64,000 bases of DNA from Micromonospora radicis. GTDB lineage: Bacteria > Actinomycetota > Actinomycetes > Mycobacteriales > Micromonosporaceae. A model generated the notes under the pieces. The model worked only from the letters and a program-made list of their open reading frames with translations. It was not told the origin of the DNA and did no database searches. How positions within the stretch are numbered: position 1 is the stretch's first letter; every line of letters begins with the position of its first letter. Location of the stretch: NCBI RefSeq assembly GCF_003583405.1, contig NZ_QXEC01000027.1, positions 1 to 64,000 on the forward strand. Direction: 5' to 3'. The position numbers and the translations under genes are program-made. This document shows, piece by piece, positions 51,747-60,859 of this stretch.

Positions 51747-52079
51747 GTGCGGATCATCGCGCCTCTGGCCGTCTTCCTCGTCGTGCTGACCGCCGTCGCA
51801 CTGGTGTCCATCGTCGTCACGGCTGGTGCGCGACGCCGACGCCATGCCCTGCAGATGTCCGCCCGCTGGGCGGTACGTCACTACGCCATCCCGGGGCGCG
51901 GGCACACCGTCGTCGGGGTCGCGCTGACCGACGCGGACGGCCGGATACGCGGTGAGCACGTGGTCGCGCGCATCCCGGACGACGCCGAGGACTGGCAGCG
52001 TGACTTCGTCGCGGCTCGGCAGGAGGCCGAGGAACGCGCCTTCCACCTGAACATCGACCGCCCGCCGATCGAGGGCTGA
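51747..52079 (+). CDS. Small membrane-anchored protein of unknown function
   Basis: The 110-residue protein has one N-terminal hydrophobic helix (IIAPLAVFLVVLTAVALVSI) followed by a basic stretch (GARRRRHAL) and a soluble domain (HYAIPGRGHTVVGVALTDAD; EDWQRDFVAARQEAEERAF). I recognise no family. The frame extends left across attR to 51603, but that part is tRNA and element sequence. In an empty chromosome this gene would directly follow tRNA-Pro, so it is native. GTG 51747 is preferred over ATG 51726. Confidence 0.65.
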   Translation: MRIIAPLAVFLVVLTAVALVSIVVTAGARRRRHALQMSARWAVRHYAIPGRGHTVVGVALTDADGRIRGEHVVARIPDDAEDWQRDFVAARQEAEERAFHLNIDRPPIEG

Positions 52080-52107
52080 GCCGACCCGACGAGCCACACC
52101 GGTCGGC

Positions 52108-52140
52108 CCGGTGCCGGCCGCGGTGGGCGACCGGCACCGG
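52108..52140. terminator. Terminator hairpin between convergent genes
   Basis: CCGGTGCCGG (52108-52117) pairs with CCGGCACCGG (52131-52140) around a 13-nt loop. It can end the small membrane-protein gene and the phosphodiesterase transcript. Confidence 0.72.
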
Positions 52141-52146
52141 CGACGG

Positions 52147-52191
52147 TCAGCAGTTGGTGTAGCCCTTGCCCTTCTTGAGCCTTCTCGTCAT
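52147..52191 (-). CDS. Possible 14-residue peptide gene
   Basis: A GAGGAG ribosome-binding site lies 5 nt before ATG 52191, and the frame MTRRLKKGKGYTNC ends in TGA. It begins 17 bp after the phosphodiesterase stop on the same strand and ends just before the terminator, so it would be in that message. The peptide is strongly basic with a C-terminal Cys. Its existence rests only on the ribosome-binding site and position; it has no known relatives that I can name. Confidence 0.45.
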   Translation of the reverse strand: MTRRLKKGKGYTNC

Positions 52192-52208
52192 GCGGACTCC
52201 TCGGCCGG

Positions 52209-52988
52209 TCAGTAGCCACAGGTCATGCCGGCGGTGTGGCTGACCTGCACGGTGTGCGTGACGCAGCCGGTGGCACTCACCCGGTGCAGCAGCAGCGCGG
52301 TCGGCTCGGCGACCCAGCCGATCTGCTCGTCGCCGTCCATGGTCAACGTCGACTGCCGCCAGGTGCTCGGCGCGACGGTGAGCACCGTACCGGCGAAGGC
52401 GGTGGTCACCGGACGGTGCAGGTGACCTGCGCCGACGCGTACCACGTGGGGGTGTCGCAGCAGCACCTCGGCGAGCGCGTCACCGTCGGTGAGCCGGACC
52501 TCGTCGGCCGCCGGGATGCCGACCTCGACCGGCGGATGGTGCAGGAAGACGACCGCCGGCAGCTCGGGTCGGGCGGCGAGCACGCCGTCGAGCCAGCCGA
52601 GCTGCTCCGCACCGAGCCGTCCGTCGCTCGAACCGGGAACGAGCGAGTCCAGCACCACCAGGGTCGTCCCGGGATGGTCGACCTGGTAGTACGCCGAGAA
52701 GCCGCCGCCCAGCCAGGGCGTGCCGCCGAAGAGATCCAGCAACGACTCCCGGTCGTCGTGGTTGCCGGTGGCCAGGTGCAGCGGCAGCGGGAACCGGCCC
52801 ACCACCTCGCGCAGCACGGCGTACTCGTCGGGTCGGCCGTGGTCGGCCAGGTCTCCGGTGATCACGACGCAGTCGGGCCGGGGGTTCAGCGCCAGCACCC
52901 GGCCGAGCGCGCGGTGCAGCCCGGTCGCCGACTCGGCGCCGAGCACGCCGGTGGTCAGGTGCGGATCGCTGAGCTGGGCGATGAGCAT
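52209..52988 (-). CDS. Calcineurin-like phosphodiesterase (CpdA/GpdQ-like)
   Basis: The 259-residue protein has every metal motif of class III cyclic-nucleotide phosphodiesterases and related enzymes: DPH in LSDPHLT, GDLADHG, GNHDDRE, His in VFLHHPP and GHLHRPV. Likely substrates are cAMP or phosphodiesters; a crp and a cyclase-type gene occur in this window but not beside it. ATG 52988 has GGAGG five nt upstream. The frame extends to 53948 without conserved sequence. Confidence 0.88.
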   Translation of the reverse strand: MLIAQLSDPHLTTGVLGAESATGLHRALGRVLALNPRPDCVVITGDLADHGRPDEYAVLREVVGRFPLPLHLATGNHDDRESLLDLFGGTPWLGGGFSAYYQVDHPGTTLVVLDSLVPGSSDGRLGAEQLGWLDGVLAARPELPAVVFLHHPPVEVGIPAADEVRLTDGDALAEVLLRHPHVVRVGAGHLHRPVTTAFAGTVLTVAPSTWRQSTLTMDGDEQIGWVAEPTALLLHRVSATGCVTHTVQVSHTAGMTCGY

Positions 52989-53114
52989 CGGACCTCCACT
53001 CGACCGGAAACCCCACGCTATCGTCGTGGCGCCCCGCGCGTTGCCCACAGGCCGTGTCCACACCCTGTGGATAGCACATGTGTACGAAGAACGCCTGCTC
53101 ACTGCCGATATGAG

Positions 53115-53120
53115 TACGCT
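53115..53120 (+). promoter_or_regulatory. -10 box of the GGDEF gene
   Basis: TACGCT, about 49 nt before GTG 53169; a short untranslated leader would result. Confidence 0.35.
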
Positions 53121-53168
53121 TGATCGGCGACCCGGCACCGGCCGGGACCGTACCCGACCTGGAACGAC

Positions 53169-54593
53169 GTGCGAGTGGATCACCAGCAAGTCATCCGTGA
53201 CGTCACGGTCCGCCTGCCCATGGCGTCGACCGTCGCCGAGGTCTGTCAGACGACCGTCGACGCCCTGGCCCGGTACACCCCCGCGACCATCGCCGTGCTG
53301 TTGCACGTCAACGGGCGGCTCCGCTGCGTCGCGGCCACCGGCTCCTGGCAGGTCTTCGCCACCGTGGCCCCGGACGCCGGCGTCGTCGGCCGGGTCTACT
53401 CCGGCGGCGGGGCCGAGATCGTCCCGGACGTCACCGTCGACCCCGACCACATTCCGGTACGCCCCGACGTCACCGCCGAGGTGTGCGTACCGGTGCTCGA
53501 CCCGGCGGGCCGCCCGATCGGCGTACTCGACCTGCAGTGGACCGGTCCAGCGGAGCTGGCGGCCTGGCAGGTCACCGCCCAACGGGTCGCCGGCCGGCTC
53601 GGCGCCCGGATCGTAGCGCTCGGCGGCCCGGCCGAGAGCCGCAGCGAGAAGCTGCTCCGGCACGCGAACGCGATGACCGCCGCCACCACCGAGTGGGATC
53701 TTCTGGCCGTGGCGATGCGGGCCGCCCGGGACGTGTCCGCCCTCCACGCGGCCGTACTGGTGCTCTCCGGGCGTGGCGGCCCGCGGCTCGGGGAGCCCAC
53801 GACGGTCCCCGGCGAGCTGGAGGCCCGGATGCGCGCCGAACTGACCGAGGCGGGGCCGTCGGCGCTGCGCCGCATCATCGACCGGGTACACCGGTACGGC
53901 ACCGGTCACACCCTGGGCGAGGCCGGTCACCCGCCCACCGAGGACCACGTGCCACTGGTCCGGGCCGGGGTACGCACGCTGGTGGCGGTGCCGGTCGGGC
54001 CACCCGGTCGCGGCGGGGTGCTGCTGGTCGCCGACGAACGGCTACTGCGCCCTGATCCGCGCACGGTCAACCTGATGGAACTGCTCGCCGGGCAGGCGTG
54101 GAGCTGCCTGGATCGGCTGCGCACCCTGGAGCGGCTCCGCGAGCAGGCCAGTTCCGACCCGCTCACCGGGCTGCGGCACACCGGGCCGTTCGGTCAGCGG
54201 ATCGCCACCGCCACCCCGGGGCGTACCGCCCTCTTGGCGATCGACGTGGACGGCTTCAAGACGGTCAACGACACCTACGGCCACCAGGCGGGCGACCGGG
54301 TGCTGGTCGGTCTGGCCCGGGCCCTGGAGGGCGCGCTGCGCCAGGGAGACGAGCTGTACCGCATCGGCGGCGACGAGTTCGTGGCGGTGATCGAGGTCAG
54401 CCGTCCCGAGGAGGCCGTCCGGGTCGCCGAGCGGCTCACCGAGGCCGCCCGCCGGATCGGCCGCACGATCAGCGTCGGCGTCGCCCTCCCCCGCCCCGGC
54501 GAGTCCCCCGAACTGACCCTGCGCCGCGCCGACCAGGCCCTCTACGCCGTGAAACGCCAGGGCCGCGACGGCGTCCACCTCTCCGCCGCCTAA
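53169..54593 (+). CDS. GAF-GAF-GGDEF diguanylate cyclase
   Basis: The 474-residue protein has two GAF-like sensor domains (about residues 10-155 and 170-310) and a C-terminal GGDEF domain (about 325-470). The catalytic signature is intact: GGDEF in RIGGDEFVAVIE, with DVDGFKTVNDTYGHQAGD upstream for metal and nucleotide binding. No inhibitory RxxD motif directly before the signature is seen. It should make cyclic di-GMP from GTP in response to a ligand or redox state. It is divergent from the phosphodiesterase gene. GTG 53169 is the start used. Confidence 0.9.
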   Translation: MRVDHQQVIRDVTVRLPMASTVAEVCQTTVDALARYTPATIAVLLHVNGRLRCVAATGSWQVFATVAPDAGVVGRVYSGGGAEIVPDVTVDPDHIPVRPDVTAEVCVPVLDPAGRPIGVLDLQWTGPAELAAWQVTAQRVAGRLGARIVALGGPAESRSEKLLRHANAMTAATTEWDLLAVAMRAARDVSALHAAVLVLSGRGGPRLGEPTTVPGELEARMRAELTEAGPSALRRIIDRVHRYGTGHTLGEAGHPPTEDHVPLVRAGVRTLVAVPVGPPGRGGVLLVADERLLRPDPRTVNLMELLAGQAWSCLDRLRTLERLREQASSDPLTGLRHTGPFGQRIATATPGRTALLAIDVDGFKTVNDTYGHQAGDRVLVGLARALEGALRQGDELYRIGGDEFVAVIEVSRPEEAVRVAERLTEAARRIGRTISVGVALPRPGESPELTLRRADQALYAVKRQGRDGVHLSAA

Positions 54594-54649
54594 CCCCCTC
54601 TCCCCACCCCGCCCCCGCCCCTGCCCCCGTCCCTGCCCCTGATCCGCGC

Positions 54650-54717
54650 GATCTTGCACTTTCGGTCTCGGCATACCGGGCGATAGCCCCCAAAGCGGCG
54701 ACCGAAAGTGCAAGATC
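54650..54717. repeat. Intergenic hairpin element, copy B
   Basis: A perfect 18-bp stem (54650-54667 with 54700-54717) and a 32-nt loop. The stem strand GATCTTGCACTTTCGGTC differs from copy A at three positions, all compensated on the opposite strand. It lies between convergent GGDEF and asd genes and could also terminate both. Confidence 0.88.
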
Positions 54718-54784
54718 TGTGAGTCGCGGGGAGGGGCGGGCCACGCCGCGGCCGAGAGGGAGGGCGGGGCGCGGGGAGGGGGGT

Positions 54785-55843
54785 TCAGGGGGTTAGGTCG
54801 TGGGCTAGGAGTTCGGCTATCTGGGCGGTGTTGAGGGCGGCGCCCTTGCGCAGGTTGTCGCCGGTGACGAAGAAGTCCAGCGCGCGGGGGTCGTCGAGCG
54901 CGCGGCGGATCCGGCCCACCCAGGAGGGATCGGTGCCGACCGCGTCGATCGGCATCGGGAACTCACCGGCAGCCGGGTCGTCGACCACGATCACGCCGGG
55001 CGCGTTGCGCAGTACGCCGCGGGCGCCGTCGGCGTCGATCTCGGTGCCGAAGACGGCGTGCACCGCGACCGAGTGACCGGTCACCACCGGCACCCGTACG
55101 CAGGTGGCGGAGACCTTCAGGTCGGGCATCCCGAGGATCTTGCGCGACTCGTTGCGCAGCTTCATCTCCTCGGACGACCATGCCTCGTCGGCCAGCGAGC
55201 CGGCCCACGGCACCACGTTGAGCGCCATCGGGGCGGGGAACGGGCCGAGATCGTCACCGACCGCCTGCCGCACGTCGCCGGTACGCGAGCCGAGCATCTG
55301 GTCGCCGGCCACCTTGACCAACTGGTCGTGCAGGGCGTCGGCGCCGGCTTGGCCGGCACCGCTGACCGCCTGGTACGAGGCGAGCACCAGCTCGCGCAGC
55401 CCGTACTCGCGGTGCAGCGGGGCGACGGCCACGATCATCGCCAGCGTGGTGCAGTTCGCGTTGGCGACAATGCCCCGGGGGCGGTTGTTCAGCTGCGCGG
55501 CGTTGATCTCCGGCACCACCAGCGGGACGTCCCGATCCATCCGGAAGGCGCCGGAGTTGTCCACCACTACCGCGCCGCACCGTACCGCGACCGGCGCCCA
55601 GTGCGCCGAGACCTCGTCCGGGACGTCGAACATCGCGACGTCCACGCCTTCGAGCGCCTCCTCGGTGAGTGCCTGGACGGTCAACTCCTCGCCCCGGCAC
55701 CGCACCTTGCGCCCGGCCGACCGTTCCGAGGCCAGCAGGCGGATCTCGCCCCAGACGTTCCGACGCCCGGTGAGCAGCTCACACATCACCGTACCGACGG
55801 CCCCCGTCGCCCCGACCACGGCCAGGGTGGGCAGCCGGGCCAC
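54785..55843 (-). CDS. asd: Aspartate-semialdehyde dehydrogenase
   Basis: The 352-residue protein has the N-terminal NADP-binding motif VVGATGAVGTVM, the active-site Cys in VANANCTTLAM, SGAGQAGADAL and the C-terminal GHSVAVHAVF with catalytic His. It reduces aspartyl phosphate to aspartate semialdehyde for lysine, diaminopimelate, methionine, threonine and isoleucine synthesis. GTG 55843 is 5 bp after the lysC stop, so the two form an operon. Confidence 0.96.
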   Translation of the reverse strand: MARLPTLAVVGATGAVGTVMCELLTGRRNVWGEIRLLASERSAGRKVRCRGEELTVQALTEEALEGVDVAMFDVPDEVSAHWAPVAVRCGAVVVDNSGAFRMDRDVPLVVPEINAAQLNNRPRGIVANANCTTLAMIVAVAPLHREYGLRELVLASYQAVSGAGQAGADALHDQLVKVAGDQMLGSRTGDVRQAVGDDLGPFPAPMALNVVPWAGSLADEAWSSEEMKLRNESRKILGMPDLKVSATCVRVPVVTGHSVAVHAVFGTEIDADGARGVLRNAPGVIVVDDPAAGEFPMPIDAVGTDPSWVGRIRRALDDPRALDFFVTGDNLRKGAALNTAQIAELLAHDLTP

Positions 55844-55848
55844 CCGCG

Positions 55849-57114
<1,266 letters not shown>

Positions 57115-57324
57115 GACGGCGCACTCCCTCCCGGTTGCCCTGAGCGTGCCGACGCCGCCGGCACCGGGGCCGGCGGCGCGGGTCGGACGAGTTCAGGGTA
57201 TCGGTCCGCTCTGACCGCCGGGTCAGGTGATCCCACGATCCGGCTACCGGCCACGGCGGAGGTGATGCGCGACACGCCGGAAACCGCTGCGTTACCGGGG
57301 TGTCCGGAAGCCACCTGCAACGCG

Positions 57325-57330
57325 GAGAAT
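57325..57330 (+). promoter_or_regulatory. -10 box of the lipoprotein gene
   Basis: GAGAAT, 6 nt before GTG 57337; one base from the usual form. Confidence 0.35.
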
Positions 57331-57336
57331 GGCCGG

Positions 57337-58194
57337 GTGTACGCCCACCGTCCGCTCCACCGCCTGGTCGCCCCACTCGCCCTCGGCCTGCCCGCTCTAC
57401 TCCTCGCCGGCTGCTCCGCCGATCCGCCGGCCGAACCGCCGGCGCCGCCGAGTTCGGCGCCGCGACCGGTGGGGATGGACGCCGCCCGTGACGAACTGGC
57501 CGCGCTCGCGGCCGCCGCCCAGGATCGGCACCTGGTCGCCCGGTACACGTTGCGGGTCGACGGCGCGGCCGACCGGCTGATCGTGGTGACCAGCGCGAAC
57601 GACGGCAGTTGGCGGGTGGACGTGCCGGGTGGGGCGCTCGGCGGCACGGCGGACATCTCACTCGCGGCGACGGCCGACGGGCTGTTCCAGTGCGCGCTGC
57701 CCTCACCGGGCCGCCCCGAGGCGGCCAGTTGCGTACGCCTCGGCGAGCGGGACGACACCCTGCCGCGCCGGCTCGACCCCCGGGTGCAGCATCCGTTCAC
57801 CGACTGGCTGGACGTGCTGACCGACCGGCGCGCCCCGCTGTCCGTCTCCCCCGCCATGGCCCCGGTCGGGGCGAGCGGCTCGTGCTACTCCGTGGAGACG
57901 ACGGCGGCCTCGATCAACCCGCCGCTGGACGTCGGGATCTACTGCTTCGACGCGGACGGCACCCCGACGGCGGTACGCGCCGCCTTCGGCACACTGACGC
58001 TCGCCGCGACGCCCGAGCCGGCCCCGGCCACGGTCCAGTTGGCCGGGCCGGTGGTGGAGGGCGAGCCACTCGGCGCGGAGGCGCCCCCCGCCGCCCCGGA
58101 CGACGCGAGCCCCGACGGCAGCAATCCGGACAGTGCAAGCCCGGACGGCAGCAATCCGGGCAGCGGTTCCGTTCCGGATCCCGGAACGTCCTGA
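57337..58194 (+). CDS. Lipoprotein of unknown function
   Basis: The 285-residue protein has a lipoprotein signal peptide (ending LLLAGC, Cys at about residue 24), a Pro/Ala-rich linker and a beta-rich domain of about 170 residues with Cys in FQCALPSP, ASCVRLG, SCYSVE and IYCFDADG that could form two disulfides. The tail contains Ser/Pro/Asp/Gly repeats (DGSNPDSASP). No family is recognised, though such lipoproteins are frequent in Micromonosporaceae. GTG 57337 is chosen by the -10 box. Confidence 0.7.
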   Translation: MYAHRPLHRLVAPLALGLPALLLAGCSADPPAEPPAPPSSAPRPVGMDAARDELAALAAAAQDRHLVARYTLRVDGAADRLIVVTSANDGSWRVDVPGGALGGTADISLAATADGLFQCALPSPGRPEAASCVRLGERDDTLPRRLDPRVQHPFTDWLDVLTDRRAPLSVSPAMAPVGASGSCYSVETTAASINPPLDVGIYCFDADGTPTAVRAAFGTLTLAATPEPAPATVQLAGPVVEGEPLGAEAPPAAPDDASPDGSNPDSASPDGSNPGSGSVPDPGTS

Positions 58195-58278
58195 TCACTG
58201 TTCCGTTACGGGTGCCCTTGCCCACATTTATCCCGACCCGGGCGCCCGACTAAAAACCCCATACCGGACACTCTTCGC

Positions 58279-58830
58279 ATGACTGACCTCACCCCCCTAC
58301 TCGCCTTCCGCTGGAGCCCACGAGCCTTCGACGCGAACGCCGAGCTGACCCGGGCGGAGGCGACGACGCTGCTGGAGGCGGCGCGCTGGGCACCCTCCAC
58401 GGACAACCGACAGCCCTGGCGGTTCGTGCTCGGGCACCGCGACCACGAATCGTTCAAGCGGATCCTGGTCAACCTGCCCCCCGGCGAGCAGCGCTGGGCG
58501 GGGCGGGCGAGCCTGCTGGTGCTCGTCGCGCACTCCGGCACCGGCCACCATCCGTTCGTGGGGTACGACCTCGGGCAGGCGGTGGCGCACCTGACCGTCC
58601 AGGCCACCGCGCTCGGACTGCACGTACGCCAGGTGACCGGCCTCGACCGCGCGGGCCTGATCGCCGATCTCGACCTGCCCGCCGACCTGCGACCGTACGT
58701 GGTGGTGGCGGTCGGGCAACTAGGCGATCCGTTCAGCCTTCCGGCCGACCTACTGACCGAGGAGACCGCACTGCGCCACCGACACCCGCTCAACGAACTG
58801 GTCCTGAGCTGCGGAGATTCGACCCTGTGA
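58279..58830 (+). CDS. Nitroreductase-family protein
   Basis: The 183-residue protein has a nitroreductase fold: RWSPRAFDANAELTRAEATT, the FMN-binding ARWAPSTDNRQPWRF, then DLGQAVAHLTVQATALGLHV, and a C-terminal RHRHPLNELV. It should bind FMN and reduce nitro compounds, quinones or a specific metabolite using NAD(P)H. No partner is next to it. The length is short for the family but the core is complete. Confidence 0.86.
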   Translation: MTDLTPLLAFRWSPRAFDANAELTRAEATTLLEAARWAPSTDNRQPWRFVLGHRDHESFKRILVNLPPGEQRWAGRASLLVLVAHSGTGHHPFVGYDLGQAVAHLTVQATALGLHVRQVTGLDRAGLIADLDLPADLRPYVVVAVGQLGDPFSLPADLLTEETALRHRHPLNELVLSCGDSTL

Positions 58831-58907
58831 ACGAAGGGTGCGAATTCCGTCTCAAAGTCCGGACGAGCCTTCCCAGACCCGGGACCATCACGTAGGGTCA
58901 CTCTGTC

Positions 58908-58952
58908 ATGTGGAAGGCGCACCTCCTCCTTGGTCGCCGCGACGAGGCCTGA
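58908..58952 (+). CDS. leuA leader peptide
   Basis: ATG 58908 opens a 14-codon frame, MWKAHLLLGRRDEA, with three consecutive Leu codons (CTC CTC CTT, 58923-58931). Its stop lies just after the left arm of the hairpin. When leucine is scarce a ribosome would stall on these codons. The message starts very close to the ATG. Confidence 0.7.
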   Translation: MWKAHLLLGRRDEA

Positions 58953-58972
58953 CGGCCGGCACCTCGTCGCGG
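58937..58972 (+). terminator. Attenuator hairpin of leuA
   Basis: CCGCGACGAGG (58937-58947) pairs perfectly with CCTCGTCGCGG (58962-58972) around 14 nt. The left arm overlaps the end of the leader peptide, so its pairing depends on the ribosome position. Which hairpin ends transcription is not decided by the sequence alone. Confidence 0.62.
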
Positions 58973-59068
58973 AGTCGGACCGCGCCGCCAGCACTGTCCC
59001 GGATCTTTCCGTTCGGCGCCACTGCCGACCTCCTTTGCTGACGTCACATGACCCAGGAGAACTCCGCC

Positions 59069-60835
59069 ATGGCTCACCCAGCCGGCACCACCGACGTTGC
59101 GTCCGATGCCATCGCCCGGCAACGTCCCAGCCAGATGCCGTACCGCCGCTACCAGCCGTACCAGCAGCAGTTCCGGATCGAGCTGCCGGACCGCGCCTGG
59201 CCGACCCGACAGGTCGAGGTCGCGCCCCGCTGGTGCGCGGTCGACCTGCGCGACGGTAACCAGGCACTGATCGACCCGATGTCGCCGGAGCGCAAGCGCC
59301 GGATGTTCCAGCTGCTGGTCCAGATGGGCTACAAGGAGATCGAGGTCGGCTTCCCCTCGGCCAGCCAGACCGACTACGACTTCGTCCGGCAGCTGATCGA
59401 GCAGGACCTGATCCCCGAGGACGTCACGATCCAGGTGCTGACCCAGTGCCGGGAGCACCTGATCGAGCGCACCTTCGAGTCGCTGCGCGGCGCCCGCCGG
59501 GCGATCGTGCACTTCTACAACTCCACCTCCACCCTGCAGCGACGGGTGGTGTTCGGGCTGGACCGCGACGGCATCACCGACATCGCCACCACCGGCGCCC
59601 GGCTCTGCCAGAAGTACGCCGAGATCCACACCCCGGACACCGACATCCACTACGAGTACTCGCCGGAGTCGTACACCGGCACCGAGCTGGAGTACGCGCT
59701 GGAGGTCTGTGCGAAGGTCATCGAGGTCGTCGACCCGACGCCGGACCGCAAGCTGATCGTCAACCTGCCGGCCACGGTCGAGATGGCCATGCCGAACGTG
59801 TACGCCGACTCGATCGAGTGGATGCACCGGCACCTGCCCCGCCGCGACAGCCTGGTACTCAGCCTGCACCCGCACAACGACCGGGGTACCGGGGTGGCCG
59901 CCGCCGAGCTGGGGCTGCTGGCCGGCGCGGACCGGATCGAGGGGTGCCTGTTCGGCAACGGCGAGCGCACCGGCAACGTCGACCTGGTGACGCTGGGCCT
60001 GAACCTGTTCTCCCAGGGCATCGACCCGATGATCGACTTCTCGGACATCGACGAGGTCAAGCGAGCCGTCGAGTACTGCAACCAGCTGCCCGTGCACGAG
60101 CGCCACCCGTACGCCGGTGACCTGGTCTACACCGCCTTCTCCGGCTCGCACCAGGACGCCATCAACAAGGGCTTCGCCGCACTGAACGCCGACGCCCTGG
60201 CGGCCGGCGTGCCGGTCGACGAGTTCACCTGGGCGGTGCCCTACCTGCCGATCGACCCGAAGGACCTGGGCCGCAGCTACGAGGCGGTGATCCGGGTCAA
60301 CTCGCAGTCCGGCAAGGGCGGTGTCGCGTACATCATGAAGACCGAGCACCAGCTCGACCTGCCGCGCCGGCTCCAGATCGAGTTCTCCGGCGTGGTGCAG
60401 CAGGTCACCGACCACGACGGTGGCGAGGTCGCCCCGGCCACCATGTGGCAGATCTTCGCCTCGCAGTACCTGATCGACCACCAGATCGATCCGATGGTGA
60501 CGCTGACCGAGTACGCCATCGGCACCGCGGAGGGCAAGGTCGAGATCACCGCGCAGGTGGGGCTGACCGGAAAGCCGCGCGCGCTCACCGCGATCGGCAA
60601 CGGTCCGATCGACGCGTACGTCAACGCGCTCGGCTCCGCCGGTGTGGCGGTACGGGTGCTCGACTACCACGAGCACGCGCTCTCCTCCGGCGGTGACGCG
60701 CAGGCCGCCGCGTACGTCGAGTGCGAGGTGGACGGCCGGACGGTCTGGGGCGTCGGGATGGACGCCAACATCGTCACCGCCTCCATCAAGGCGGTCACCA
60801 GCGCCATCAACCGCGCCCACCGCCAGGAGGGGTGA
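59069..60835 (+). CDS. leuA: 2-isopropylmalate synthase
   Basis: The 588-residue protein is the long (Mycobacterium-type) LeuA. The TIM barrel carries the metal site DLRDGNQAL and HPHNDRGTG, plus GNGERTGNVDL. The C-terminal regulatory domain (from about residue 440) includes GNGPIDAYVNAL and binds leucine. It makes 2-isopropylmalate from acetyl-CoA and ketoisovalerate, the first leucine step. ATG 59069 has AGGAG at 9 nt; ATG 59048 seven codons earlier lacks one. Expression is probably attenuated by the leader. Confidence 0.95.
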   Translation: MAHPAGTTDVASDAIARQRPSQMPYRRYQPYQQQFRIELPDRAWPTRQVEVAPRWCAVDLRDGNQALIDPMSPERKRRMFQLLVQMGYKEIEVGFPSASQTDYDFVRQLIEQDLIPEDVTIQVLTQCREHLIERTFESLRGARRAIVHFYNSTSTLQRRVVFGLDRDGITDIATTGARLCQKYAEIHTPDTDIHYEYSPESYTGTELEYALEVCAKVIEVVDPTPDRKLIVNLPATVEMAMPNVYADSIEWMHRHLPRRDSLVLSLHPHNDRGTGVAAAELGLLAGADRIEGCLFGNGERTGNVDLVTLGLNLFSQGIDPMIDFSDIDEVKRAVEYCNQLPVHERHPYAGDLVYTAFSGSHQDAINKGFAALNADALAAGVPVDEFTWAVPYLPIDPKDLGRSYEAVIRVNSQSGKGGVAYIMKTEHQLDLPRRLQIEFSGVVQQVTDHDGGEVAPATMWQIFASQYLIDHQIDPMVTLTEYAIGTAEGKVEITAQVGLTGKPRALTAIGNGPIDAYVNALGSAGVAVRVLDYHEHALSSGGDAQAAAYVECEVDGRTVWGVGMDANIVTASIKAVTSAINRAHRQEG

Positions 60836-60859
60836 GACAGGGGGCACCCGGCCCACCGG

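Larger units (their letters stand above)
58831..59068 (+). promoter_or_regulatory. leuA leader region
   Basis: This region has a TAGGGT box (58893-58898), a Leu-rich leader ORF, and hairpins before leuA; together they look like a transcription attenuator responding to charged tRNA-Leu. Confidence 0.68.

Noticed and set aside
59048..59068. leuA starting at ATG 59048
   Set aside because: No ribosome-binding site is found there, while ATG 59069 has AGGAG at a workable distance.
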